A stretch of 64,000 nt of DNA from Kiloniellaceae bacterium (lineage in GTDB: Bacteria; Pseudomonadota; Alphaproteobacteria; Kiloniellales; J153): NCBI GenBank assembly GCA_021776175.1, contig JAJFGJ010000038.1, positions 46,140 through 110,139 of the forward strand. Direction: 5' to 3'. The position numbers were made by a program, and so were the translations under genes. Each line of letters opens with the position of its first letter. Within the stretch, counting starts at the first letter, position 1. The notes beneath the pieces are model-generated. The model searched no databases, was not told where the DNA came from, and worked only from the letters and a program-made list of their open reading frames with translations. Shown here piece after piece: positions 1 to 9,464 of the stretch.

Positions 1-2
1 CC

Positions 3-911
3 CGAGGCAAAACCGTCAAGGCCGTCTATATCGAGGAAAAGATCGAGGCCGCGCGCGAATTGTACCTGGCCGTGCTGGTAGATCGCGGCGCCGGGCAGGT
101 CGCTTTCCTGGGCGCGGCGGAAGGCGGCGAGGATATCGAGGAAACGGCCGCCCGCGAGCCCGGAAAGCTGAAACGCCTGATTGTCGATCCAAACGCCGGC
201 CTTGTGGCCGACGAGGCGCGCGCCTTCGCGGCCAGCCTGGATTTGGGGGAAGAACCGGCAAGGTCCGCCGCCGACTTGATGGCCAGAATTTACAAGGCCT
301 TCGTCGCGCTGGATGCCAGCCTGATCGAGATCAACCCCTTGGTCCTGACCGGGGCGGGCGATCTTTTCGCCGTCGACGTGAAAATGAGCTTCGACGCCAA
401 CGCCCTGTTCCGCCACCCGCGAATCGCCGACCTGCGCGACCGCGACGAGGACGATCCGGAGGAGGTTGAAGCCGCCCGCTACGAAATTAATTATGTCCGC
501 CTGGACGGCGATATCGGTTGCATGGTCAACGGCGCCGGCCTGGCCCTGGCCACCATCGATATACTCAAGCAACGCGGCGTACGCCCGGCCGATTTCATGG
601 ATCTGCGTCCCGTGATCACCCGCCAGCAGGTCGCGACCGGCTTTAAGATGATCCTGCGCAATCCCAAGGTGAAGGCGATACTGGTCAACATATACGGCGG
701 CGGCATTTTGCGCTGCGACACCATAGCGGAGGGCATCGCCGCCGCGGTCAAGGAAGACGGCCTGACGGTCCCCCTGGTGGTCCGCGCGGCCGGCACCAAC
801 AAGGAAATCGCACGCAAAATTCTGATCGGCCAGGCGATCCCGGCGAGCTTCGCCGACGACATGGCCGAGGCGGCCGAGCGCGTGGCCGCCGCAACCGGGG
901 GGGCTAACTGA
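3..911 (+). CDS. Succinate/malate-CoA ligase-like beta subunit, 5' truncated by window edge
   Basis: This is the 3' part of a SucC-family ATP-grasp ligase subunit. The frame is open from base 3 with no start, so the N-terminus lies upstream. Visible family signatures are EINPLV, a [13 protein letters not shown] stretch, [13 protein letters not shown] and a C-terminal flavodoxin-like CoA-ligase domain ending [18 protein letters not shown]. SucC proteins normally carry a glycine-rich LDVGGGAT loop where this one reads MDLRPVIT, and GGI is expanded to GGGI. The KMSF and GGEDIEE segments resemble malate-CoA ligase (MtkA) as much as SucC. Its TGA overlaps the ATG of the alpha subunit by one base (TGATG), so translation is probably coupled. 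The acyl substrate cannot be assigned: succinate is the family default, malate or another dicarboxylate is possible. Confidence 0.85.
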   Translation, partial: RGKTVKAVYIEEKIEAARELYLAVLVDRGAGQVAFLGAAEGGEDIEETAAREPGKLKRLIVDPNAGLVADEARAFAASLDLGEEPARSAADLMARIYKAFVALDASLIEINPLVLTGAGDLFAVDVKMSFDANALFRHPRIADLRDRDEDDPEEVEAARYEINYVRLDGDIGCMVNGAGLALATIDILKQRGVRPADFMDLRPVITRQQVATGFKMILRNPKVKAILVNIYGGGILRCDTIAEGIAAAVKEDGLTVPLVVRAAGTNKEIARKILIGQAIPASFADDMAEAAERVAAATGGAN

Positions 912-1786
912 TGGCAATTCTGGCGGACAGAAACACCAAGGTGATTTGCCAAGGCCTGACCGGCGCCCAGGCCAGTTTTCACTGCGAGCAGGCGATCGCC
1001 TACGGCACCCAGATTGTCGGCGGGGTGACGCCGGGCAAGGGCGGCACGCGGCATCTTCAACTGCCGGTTTTCGACACGGTCGCGCGCGCGGTGAGCGAGA
1101 CCGGCGCCGACGCCAGCCTGGTATTCGTGCCGCCGCGCGCGGCGGCGGACGCCATGATCGAGGCCATCGACGCCGAAGTGCCCTTGGTCGTGTGCGTGAC
1201 CGAACGCGTGCCGGTGCAGGACATGGTGCGGGTCCGGCGGCGGCTGCAAGACTCGAACACCCACCTGATCGGCCCCAACTCCCAGGGCATCATCACCCCG
1301 GAGCAGTGCAAGATCGGCATCATGCCCGGGCATATCCACTTCCCCGGCAAGATCGGCATCGCCTCGCGCTCGTCTTCCCTGACCTACGAAGCGGTCGGCC
1401 AATGCGGCGACGCTCGCCTGGGTCAATCGAGCGTGGTCGGTATCGGCGGCGACCCGGTTCATGGCCTGGACTTCGTGGAATGCCTGGAGCTGTTCGTGCG
1501 CGATCCCCAGACCGAAGGCATTCTCCTGATCGGCGAGATCGGCGGCAGCGCCGAGGAGGAGGCCGCCGCCTTCATCGCGGCGGAGAAACCCAAAAAACCC
1601 ATCGCCGCCTTCGTCGCCGGGCTGCACGCCGAAACCGGCCAGCGCATGGGCCACGCCGGCACGGTCAACGTCTTCGGCCGCGGCGCGGCGCAGACCAAGA
1701 TCGAAGCGCTGCGCGAGGCCGGCGTGCGCATCGCGCCCAACGCCGCCGAAATCGGCGCGACCATGCGTCAGGCCATGCGCGGCTAA
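911..1786 (+). CDS. Succinate/malate-CoA ligase-like alpha subunit
   Basis: This 291-residue SucD-family subunit binds CoA in its N-terminal Rossmann domain and carries the phosphorylated histidine. Visible motifs are [35 protein letters not shown] turns, [12 protein letters not shown] and the active-site segment QRMGHAGTV with His248. Canonical SucD has IGPNCPGVITP and RSGTLTYE; here these read [11 protein letters not shown] and RSSSLTYE. That divergence, matched by a changed loop in the beta subunit, suggests a paralogue rather than the TCA-cycle enzyme, although the histidine is intact. The start overlaps the beta-subunit stop by one base. The stop overlaps the stop of the convergent flavin-protein gene by four bases. 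Confidence 0.88.
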   Translation: MAILADRNTKVICQGLTGAQASFHCEQAIAYGTQIVGGVTPGKGGTRHLQLPVFDTVARAVSETGADASLVFVPPRAAADAMIEAIDAEVPLVVCVTERVPVQDMVRVRRRLQDSNTHLIGPNSQGIITPEQCKIGIMPGHIHFPGKIGIASRSSSLTYEAVGQCGDARLGQSSVVGIGGDPVHGLDFVECLELFVRDPQTEGILLIGEIGGSAEEEAAAFIAAEKPKKPIAAFVAGLHAETGQRMGHAGTVNVFGRGAAQTKIEALREAGVRIAPNAAEIGATMRQAMRG

Positions 1787-2460
1787 CCGATCCGGAATTG
1801 TTTCAGATACGCCGGCTGGGCGATTCCGGCATTCAAAAGCGGATCGTCCTCGGGCGCGCCGACGACGGTGCGGATGGGAACCACGCCGGCCCACACATCG
1901 AGCGCGTAGTCTTCCTCGTCATCGCCGGGCGGGCCGCCACGGACCTTGCACGCGACCTCCTCCAACTTCAGGGAAAGAATCGTGGTCGCCTTGAGTTCCT
2001 GCTTGGCGACCGGGCGCAACTCGGCCCAGCGGCCGGGCGTCAGGCGTTCCGAGAAAACCTCCAGGGCGGCCAGCATTTCGGCCTCGCCGCTAACCTTCTC
2101 GGCGGCCCCCAAGGCCATGACCGAGCGGTAGTTGATCGAGGAATGAAAGCCCGAACGAGCCAGGACCAACCCGTCCAGATGCGCCACCGTGAAACAGACA
2201 TCGATACCCTTTTCCACCGCCCGCAGCATCTTGCTGGCCGAGGAACCGTGCCAATACACGCGGTCGTCCACGCGCCAATAGGCCGTCGGCGTCACATAGG
2301 GCTGCCCGTCGATGGCATAGCCGACGTGGCACATGAGTCCGGCATCCAGGATCTCGTATACCGTCTCGCGGTCGAAGACGGCGCGCTGGTGCAGGCGCTT
2401 GATCTTGGTCCGCGCGGTTGGCTGGAAATCCGGCGGGGTCGTGCTTTCGTAGGGAGTCAT
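1783..2460 (-). CDS. Pyridoxamine 5'-phosphate oxidase-like FMN split-barrel protein
   Basis: This 225-residue cytoplasmic protein matches the Pyridox_ox_2/NimA-like branch of FMN-binding split barrels. Typical segments are an N-terminal [64 protein letters not shown] and NYRSVMALG. The family binds flavin or heme, and true pyridoxine oxidase activity cannot be claimed. The gene is divergent from a MocR/PdxR-type regulator, a pairing frequently seen for MocR regulators, so it is the probable regulatory target. Two direct repeats in the shared promoter region support this. It converges on the CoA-ligase alpha gene with a four-base stop overlap. Confidence 0.83.
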   Translation of the reverse strand: MTPYESTTPPDFQPTARTKIKRLHQRAVFDRETVYEILDAGLMCHVGYAIDGQPYVTPTAYWRVDDRVYWHGSSASKMLRAVEKGIDVCFTVAHLDGLVLARSGFHSSINYRSVMALGAAEKVSGEAEMLAALEVFSERLTPGRWAELRPVAKQELKATTILSLKLEEVACKVRGGPPGDDEEDYALDVWAGVVPIRTVVGAPEDDPLLNAGIAQPAYLKQFRIG

Positions 2461-2532
2461 GGTCGCTGTGGCCTTTCGATTCTTGGTATAAGCGTTTCAA
2501 GATTGCTGGAGGCCACCCTCCCCCCAACACTT

Positions 2533-2620
2533 GGTCATTGCCGGGCTTGCCCCGGCAATCCATCGGGGTCCGAGTCTCGGCCCGCAATGGACCCTCGGGT
2601 CAAGCCCGAGGGTGACGAGG
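2533..2620. repeat. Intergenic palindromic repeat pair
   Basis: Two imperfect hairpin units lie in the divergent region. One is a GTCATTGCCGGGCTTGCCCC-type unit at about 2533-2564, the other a CCTCGGGTCAAGCCCGAGGG-type unit at about 2589-2612. Their sequence style matches the short dispersed palindromes common between alphaproteobacterial genes. A related but different palindrome lies between cobO and cobQ. They may act as transcription or RNA-stability elements, or simply be dispersed repeats. Confidence 0.6.
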
Positions 2621-2691
2621 GAGTAAGAACAACCCCTTCGGTCTAGATCCGCTCTCGACCCCAAGCTATCCGCGAAGTGGTTGTGCGGAAA

Positions 2692-2724
2692 GAGCCACTT
2701 TGTGATAATTATCGGAGCCACTTT
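2692..2724 (-). promoter_or_regulatory. Probable MocR/PdxR operator: two direct repeats
   Basis: The 10-mer GAGCCACTTT occurs at 2692-2701 and again at 2715-2724, 23 bp apart start to start, about two helical turns. On the minus strand each reads AAAGTGGCTC. That resembles the AAAGTGG core of boxes I recall for PdxR-type MocR regulators. The pair lies 25 bp upstream of the proposed MocR start and in the region shared with the divergent flavin-protein gene, so it could control both. The match to a published motif is from memory and untested. Confidence 0.6.
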
Positions 2725-2748
2725 TACCTCTTTCCCCTACCGGCGCTC

Positions 2749-4284
2749 ATGGCACTTTCGCAACTCCACCGCCGCCCGGTGCCCTCCTTTGTGCCCCTAA
2801 CGCTTGAGACGGGGGCCGGGGCGGGGCCGAAACACCGGCAGCTTTACGATCAAATTCGCGGTCATGTCCTCAGCGGCCGCCTGGCCGGAGGCGCGCGCCT
2901 GCCCGCGACACGAACCCTGGCGCGTGAGATCGGCTGCTCGCGGAACACCGTTCTCAGCGCCTATGAGCTTTTGCTCGCGGAAGGCTATCTGGCGGGCGCG
3001 CGCGGTTCCGGCACCTTTGTCTCGCCGGTTTTGCCCGACCGGTTCCTGACCGTGACACCGCCCGCGCCGCCTTCTCCGCCCGCCGCGAAAGGGGGCGCCG
3101 CGCGCCCGGCGCTGTCGGTCCGCGGGCGCGCCCTGGCGGGTCAGATCGCGCCCCCGCGCGGTCCCGCGGGGGCCTTCATGCTGGGCCCCGACGCCACCCG
3201 GTTTCCCTTCGATGTATGGGGCCGCATGCTGGGCCGGACCTGGCGCCGCCCGGACCCGGCCCTGCTTCGCTACGGCGACCCGGCGGGACACCGGCCGCTG
3301 CGCGAGGCCATCGCCGGCTACCTGCGCGCGGCCCGCGCCTTGAATTGCGATTGGCGCCAGGTCGTGATCACCAGCGGCGCGCAGCAGGCGCTCGACCTGG
3401 TGGCCCGGGCCTTGCTCGATCCCGGCGACGCGGTGTGGTGCGAAGACCCCGGTTACGCCGGTCTGCGCGGTCCCTTGATCGCGGCGGGCGCGCGCATCGC
3501 GGCGGTGGCGGTCGACGCGCAAGGCTTGTCGGTCGCCTCGGGGCGGGCCAAGGCGCCCACGGCCCGCTTGGCCGTGGTCGCGCCCTCCCATCAATTTCCC
3601 CTGGGCGTGGTCATGTCGCTTGGCCGCAGGCTGGAGCTCCTGGACTGGGCGCGCGCCGCCGATGCCTGGATTCTGGAAGACGATTACGACAGCGAATACC
3701 GCTACGCGGGCCGGCCCCTGGCCGCGCTGCAAAGCCTCGACGCCGCGCGCGGCACCGGGACTAGCTCCGAAACCGGCCGGGTCATCTACGCCGGTACGTT
3801 TTCCAAGGTGACGTTTCCGTCCCTGCGGATCGGTTATCTGGTGGTCCCCGATACTCTGGTCGAGCCGGTGATCCGGGTGCGCGCGGCGCTCGACGATCAT
3901 CCTTCGGCGGTCGTCCAACCGGCCCTGGCCGCCTTTATCGGCGAGGGCCACTTCAGCGCCCATGTCCGGCGCATGCGTACCCGCTACGCCGCCCGCCAAG
4001 AGGCCCTGATCGCGGCCGCGCACCGGTGGCTGGACGGCGCTCTCATATTGGCGCCTGACGAGGCCGGCTTGCACCTGGTAGCCCGCATGACCCCGGCACT
4101 TGCCGAACGCATGAGCGACAAACAAGCCGCCGCGCGCGCCGCCGCCGGGATCAATGTTTTCGCCTTGTCCGGCTACGCGGCCGAGGCCCGCTGCGACCCC
4201 GCTCTCCTGCTCGGTTATGCCGCCGTGCCCGAAGACAAAATCGAAAGCAGTGTGCGAGCGCTGGCAAGGGCATTGGGCGCCTAG
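2749..4284 (+). CDS. MocR/PdxR-type GntR regulator with aminotransferase domain
   Basis: This 511-residue regulator combines an N-terminal GntR winged helix (about residues 25-95: QLYDQIRGHVLSGRL, LPATRTLAREIGCSRNTV, GSGTFV) with a fold-type I aminotransferase-like domain. The PLP Schiff-base lysine is Lys353 in YAGTFSKVTF, and EDDYDSEYRY is also present. The family senses PLP or amino-type ligands. A GTG start 24 codons upstream is possible but would place the two operator repeats inside the coding region, so ATG 2749 is preferred. The divergent FMN split-barrel gene is its probable target, and autoregulation is likely. Whether it controls vitamin B6 metabolism is inference. Confidence 0.9.
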   Translation: MALSQLHRRPVPSFVPLTLETGAGAGPKHRQLYDQIRGHVLSGRLAGGARLPATRTLAREIGCSRNTVLSAYELLLAEGYLAGARGSGTFVSPVLPDRFLTVTPPAPPSPPAAKGGAARPALSVRGRALAGQIAPPRGPAGAFMLGPDATRFPFDVWGRMLGRTWRRPDPALLRYGDPAGHRPLREAIAGYLRAARALNCDWRQVVITSGAQQALDLVARALLDPGDAVWCEDPGYAGLRGPLIAAGARIAAVAVDAQGLSVASGRAKAPTARLAVVAPSHQFPLGVVMSLGRRLELLDWARAADAWILEDDYDSEYRYAGRPLAALQSLDAARGTGTSSETGRVIYAGTFSKVTFPSLRIGYLVVPDTLVEPVIRVRAALDDHPSAVVQPALAAFIGEGHFSAHVRRMRTRYAARQEALIAAAHRWLDGALILAPDEAGLHLVARMTPALAERMSDKQAAARAAAGINVFALSGYAAEARCDPALLLGYAAVPEDKIESSVRALARALGA

Positions 4285-4388
4285 GTCGAGATTCCCCTCA
4301 CCCAGATTCGGCTAAGGCGCGTCCTTCTCCCTCGCCAAGCCTTCGCAACCCTCCCCCTCAAGAGACTTCCGCGAAGCGGGCTTTTCCC

Positions 4389-4479
4389 CGTCCTTCGACA
4401 GGCTCAGGATGAGGAAAAGTCAGCCACAGCGGCCTCGTCCTGGCCTGTCGAAGCCTCATCCTGAGCCTGTCGAAGGACG
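4389..4479. repeat. Long inverted repeat, 25-bp perfect arms
   Basis: The arms at 4389-4413 and 4455-4479 are perfect reverse complements built on CCTTCGACAGGCTCAGGATG. A third partial copy (CCTGTCGAAGCC) lies between them at about 4443-4455. This sequence type is a widespread dispersed intergenic repeat in proteobacterial genomes. It sits downstream of the MocR gene and the convergent DUF1203 gene, so it could also form a bidirectional stop structure. The rest of 4285-4546 shows no coding signal. Confidence 0.75.
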
Positions 4480-4546
4480 AGGCCGCGCTCGGTTCAAGCT
4501 TCGCGGAGGTCTCCGGCGGGAGAGGGAGGAGCTTTGGCAGGTCCCA

Positions 4547-5020
4547 TCACGCCCGCTCGATCCGGCAGGAATAGCAATTGTTCAAAGCGGAGCGCACGTG
4601 CACGTAGCGCACGTCCCCGCGCTCGAAAATCTTGGCCGCGGCCGTGGCCATGTCGTGTGGTGGGACGATCTGCCCGGTGCCGTAAACAATGCGGTTGTCG
4701 CCATCGTAGCCCTTCAAGAGATAGCTTTCGCGCGCCAGGAACATGGCCGGTGTGCGATCGCTATCCGCGTGGCGCGCACAGGGCGCGGCGTGCAGAAAGA
4801 TAGGGCCGGTCTCGGCATAGGGCTGGGCATTTGGAAACGGCCGGTAGGCGAGAATCAGATAAGGCTCGCCCTCGGCAACGTCTTGCTGGCAATGGCGGCA
4901 GGGGACGCCGTCGCCATCAGAAATATGGACCTCCGGTTTCTGTCCATTGGCATCGGGGCCGCCGGCCCAATAGGTTTTCGCATCTTCGGTGGGCATGGAG
5001 AAAAAACGAACTTGGGTCAC
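4547..5020 (-). CDS. DUF1203 family protein
   Basis: This 157-residue protein has the DUF1203 pattern. It has a central CRHCQQDVAEGEPYLILAYRPF, then AETGPIFLHAAPC, LKGYDGDNRIVYGTGQIV, and a C-terminal VRYVHVRSALNNCYSCRIERA. Its function is unknown. The GTG start at 5020 is chosen because CGGAGG lies eight bases upstream and homologous sequence begins there. A longer in-frame reading would run into the inverted-repeat region and adds non-family sequence. It is cytoplasmic by appearance, with no signal or membrane segment. It stands alone between two repeat-bearing intergenic regions. Confidence 0.8.
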   Translation of the reverse strand: MTQVRFFSMPTEDAKTYWAGGPDANGQKPEVHISDGDGVPCRHCQQDVAEGEPYLILAYRPFPNAQPYAETGPIFLHAAPCARHADSDRTPAMFLARESYLLKGYDGDNRIVYGTGQIVPPHDMATAAAKIFERGDVRYVHVRSALNNCYSCRIERA

Positions 5021-5120
5021 GAGAAATCCTCCGCTGAGTTGATTTGCGCGAAGGTGACTCGCGGCCGATTCCCAATCTATCCGAGTCTTGCGGGAACCGG
5101 ACGTTGTGAAGAAAAGAAGA

Positions 5121-5245
5121 TTCACCACGAAGGCACAAAGACACAAAGGAGTCGCGAAGTAGATTTTTTGTATCTTCACGCCCCTCGGGTCCGCGCCACG
5201 CGCGGCCCAAGCACATGCTTAGTGTCTTTGTGCCTTCGTGGTGAA
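5121..5245. repeat. Inverted repeat element with 24-bp perfect termini
   Basis: TTCACCACGAAGGCACAAAG begins a 24-base arm at 5121-5144 that is exactly inverted at 5222-5245, enclosing a 77-bp spacer. The spacer contains no coding signal. This CACGAAGGCACAAAGACAC-type sequence is recognisable as a dispersed repeat found between genes in many environmental bacteria. It has the architecture of a miniature inverted-repeat element. It lies between acs and the DUF1203 gene. Confidence 0.75.
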
Positions 5246-5271
5246 CTCTTTCTACATACCTCGATTGAGGT

Positions 5272-7212
<1,941 letters not shown>

Positions 7213-7544
7213 CTCAAGGCACTCCCATTCTCGAACCCACTGGACACGCGGCAACGCCCGTCAAGGCGCCACTCCTAAAACCAGTAATAACTTACGGATT
7301 TGCTCACGCCGCACAAGCGCGCGCCGGAGCGGCGGGGTCTCGAACGCAGAAAAAAATATACTCTTAATACGTGTATTAACCCATGTTTCATACAACCTAA
7401 ATAAATTAAGCATCCCACGCCTCGACAGCCTAAGGGGGCAGATAGCCAGCCAACTCCTCGGGCGGGGTCGGTCGAATTGACTTCGGGAAATTCGCGAGAG
7501 GCCCAAAAGGATAGGCTGGCGGCCACGATTGGAGTCCGGGGTTT
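7213..7544. promoter_or_regulatory. Divergent acs / response-regulator intergenic region with a palindrome at 7364-7379
   Basis: No gene is visible in this 332-bp stretch between divergent genes. It is AT-rich around 7350-7415. A perfect inverted repeat TTAATAC-GT-GTATTAA lies at 7364-7379 (seven-base arms, two-base spacer), positioned as a possible operator for either gene. The regulator is not identifiable from sequence. Confidence 0.45.
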
Positions 7545-8057
7545 ATGTCGAGTATCAGTCTGGAGGCGCTTAGCCTTCTTGTTGTCGACGACAACAAGCA
7601 CATGCACATGGTGGTAAAGGCGATTCTCAACTCCATGCGGATCAAGAACATACGTTTCAGCGACAACGCGGCGGACGCCTTCATGGAAATGCGGAATTGG
7701 CACCCCGATATCGTCATTTCGGACTGGGCGATGGAGCCGCTGGACGGCCTCGATTTCGTTCGTTTGGTGCGCAAGGGCGACGACAGCCCCAACCCCTATA
7801 TCCCGATCATCCTGCTGACAGGTCACACGGAAATGCACCGGGTCCTGGAGGCGCGCGATGCCGGTGTCAACGAGATATTGGCTAAGCCAATCTCCATCAA
7901 GTCGCTCTACTCGCGTTTGGTTTCCATCATCGAGCAACCGCGGCCGTTCGTGAAATCGAAGGCCTATTTTGGGCCCTGCCGGCGCCGTAGCGTCGATCCC
8001 AATTATTCGGGCCCGGAACGGCGCGCGGACGTGGCACTAAGCGACAGCGCCGCGTGA
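7545..8057 (+). CDS. Single-domain response regulator
   Basis: This 170-residue protein has a CheY-like receiver and no output domain. The acidic pocket is Asp15-Asp16, the phospho-acceptor Asp60 lies in VISDWAME, and the conserved Thr92 (LLTGHTE) and Lys114 (LAKPIS) follow. The C-terminal tail contains KAYFGPCRRR and YSGPERR, an arginine-rich motif typical of stand-alone receivers in Rhodospirillales. It is followed after 47 bp by an Hpt-domain gene, so the two probably form part of a phosphorelay. No histidine kinase is encoded nearby, and target and signal are unknown. Confidence 0.9.
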   Translation: MSSISLEALSLLVVDDNKHMHMVVKAILNSMRIKNIRFSDNAADAFMEMRNWHPDIVISDWAMEPLDGLDFVRLVRKGDDSPNPYIPIILLTGHTEMHRVLEARDAGVNEILAKPISIKSLYSRLVSIIEQPRPFVKSKAYFGPCRRRSVDPNYSGPERRADVALSDSAA

Positions 8058-8104
8058 TAACAAGATGCGCTGGTTCCGGGTTGTATTTGAAAGGATAGCC
8101 GGGG

Positions 8105-8590
8105 ATGAATGACAAGGCCCCGCAAATTATCAAAGTGCCCAACCTGTTGCGGGCTAAGATCGGCAACAAGACGGGCCCGGACTTGAACCAAATAGTCAAG
8201 CAGGCCGAGGCCGCGCTCGATGGCATGTCGCATCTGTACGAGGGCTGGATCCGCGACTATCTCGATACCATCAACAAAGCCATGAGCGAGGCCCAGGCCA
8301 GCGTCCCGCCGGACCCGGACGCAATCGCGCGGATCCGCAAGGCCAGTCACGAGTTAAAAGGGCAAGGGCTAACCTTGGGCTATCCCCTGCTGACCCAAGT
8401 CGGGCATATGCTTCACGGCTTTATCGATCGCGACGAAGCCTGTGCCGCGCGCAACCTGGACTTGATCGCCGCCCATATAGGTTTCATGAACCTCGTGGTT
8501 CAAAAGAAAATCCGCGGCGACGGCGGCCCGGAAGAAGAGATGCTCCTCGGCGCCCTCGGCCAAGCCGCCAGAAAACTAGCGAAAAACTAG
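8105..8590 (+). CDS. Hpt-domain phosphotransfer protein
   Basis: This 161-residue, mainly helical protein has the Hpt signature KASHELKGQG with the likely phospho-accepting His82, followed by the helical LGYPLLTQVGHMLHGFID. There is no receiver or kinase domain, so it is a free-standing phosphotransfer module. It lies downstream of a single-domain response regulator on the same strand and is probably co-transcribed. It could shuttle phosphate to or from that receiver, but the partner kinase lies elsewhere. The assignment rests on the His-x-Leu-Lys-Gly motif and predicted helicity. Confidence 0.8.
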   Translation: MNDKAPQIIKVPNLLRAKIGNKTGPDLNQIVKQAEAALDGMSHLYEGWIRDYLDTINKAMSEAQASVPPDPDAIARIRKASHELKGQGLTLGYPLLTQVGHMLHGFIDRDEACAARNLDLIAAHIGFMNLVVQKKIRGDGGPEEEMLLGALGQAARKLAKN

Positions 8591-8602
8591 AGCGCTTTGA
8601 GT

Positions 8603-8935
8603 TCAAGCGCGCGGGCGTATTCCTCCCGTCCCATCGACGCGAAGCGGCACCGGCTCCAAGCGGTCCCCGGCGCAGGGGCCGGAAACGCAGGCGCCGTTGG
8701 CGATCTCGAATAGAGCGCCATGGGTGGCGCAAAGAATCTGGCCGGTATCGCCGCTGATAAACTTGTCGGGCGTCCAATCCAGCGGCGTTCCCTGGTGCGG
8801 GCATGAATTGACATAGCCGTAAACCGCGCCGCCTTCGCGAACCACGAAGATGTCGCGCCCGTCGGCCAGGGTGAAACCCCGGCCTTCACCGTCTTCGATG
8901 TCCGAGACAAGACAAAGCGTGTCTTGGCCGCTCAC
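8603..8935 (-). CDS. Rieske [2Fe-2S] ferredoxin-like protein
   Basis: This 110-residue soluble Rieske protein has both cluster-binding boxes: C45-P-H47 in NSCPHQGTPLDW and C69-A-T-H72 in ILCATHGALFE. A glycine-rich GACVSGPCAGDRLEPVPL follows. It would act as an electron-transfer partner or a small ferredoxin of a dioxygenase-like system, but no oxygenase lies nearby. The GTG start at 8935 overlaps the TGA of the upstream EVE gene (GTGA). A longer reading of the frame lies antisense-like within the EVE gene and is not family sequence. Confidence 0.87.
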   Translation of the reverse strand: MSGQDTLCLVSDIEDGEGRGFTLADGRDIFVVREGGAVYGYVNSCPHQGTPLDWTPDKFISGDTGQILCATHGALFEIANGACVSGPCAGDRLEPVPLRVDGTGGIRPRA

Positions 8936-9345
8936 GCCTCGGTCGAACCCATCTCGCAAATCCGGCGCCACTCGGCGCCGCCAACGGGCAGGACCGAAAG
9001 GCGCGACTGGCGAATCAGGGCCAGGCCGCTCAGCGCCGCTTCCTGCTTTATCTGGGCCAGGGTCACCGGCGCGGCAAAGGGCCTGACCGCCTTGACTTCG
9101 ACCATGCCGAAACGCCCGCTGGCATCGGTATGGTCGGGGTAATACTCCTTGACCACCTCGACAATGCCGACGACGCGCTTCTCCTTGACCGAGTGATAGA
9201 AGAAGGCCCAATCGCCCAGTTTCATCGCCTTCATGTTGTTCGACGCCTGATAGTTGCGCACGCCGTCCCAATGGGTCACGCCATCGGCGGTCATGTCGTC
9301 CCAGGAGTAGGAACCGGGCTCCGACTTCATCAACCAGTAGGCCAT
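8932..9345 (-). CDS. EVE domain protein
   Basis: This 137-residue protein is a stand-alone EVE (PUA-superfamily) domain. Signatures are WLMKSEPGSYSWDDM at the N-terminus, WDGVRNYQASNNMKAMKLGDWAFFYHS, VVGIVEVVKEYYPD and a C-terminal LALIRQSRLSVLPV. The fold typically binds modified bases in nucleic acids, and the physiological role of stand-alone EVE proteins is unsettled. AAGGACG lies just upstream of the ATG. It is overlapped by the Rieske gene. In many alphaproteobacteria EVE sits near yciI-gpsA; here an MFS gene separates them. Confidence 0.92.
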   Translation of the reverse strand: MAYWLMKSEPGSYSWDDMTADGVTHWDGVRNYQASNNMKAMKLGDWAFFYHSVKEKRVVGIVEVVKEYYPDHTDASGRFGMVEVKAVRPFAAPVTLAQIKQEAALSGLALIRQSRLSVLPVGGAEWRRICEMGSTEA

Positions 9346-9464
9346 GTTTCGTCCTTTGCTCGCGCGAATGTCATGAATGTCTTAGTGTAACGACTCCGGC
9401 GACAGTGTTAGCTCGAATCCGGAAGGGAGAAAACCGCCGGATGCACGCAGAGCTAGAGCCCTAG

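Noticed and set aside
491..1894. Long minus-strand frame opposite the CoA-ligase genes
   Set aside because: High-GC mirror of a strong plus-strand gene pair. Its residues are low-complexity, rich in Arg, Gly and Ala, and match no family.
2677..2748. GTG start for the MocR regulator
   Set aside because: It would put both operator repeats into the coding region and add residues not seen in the family.
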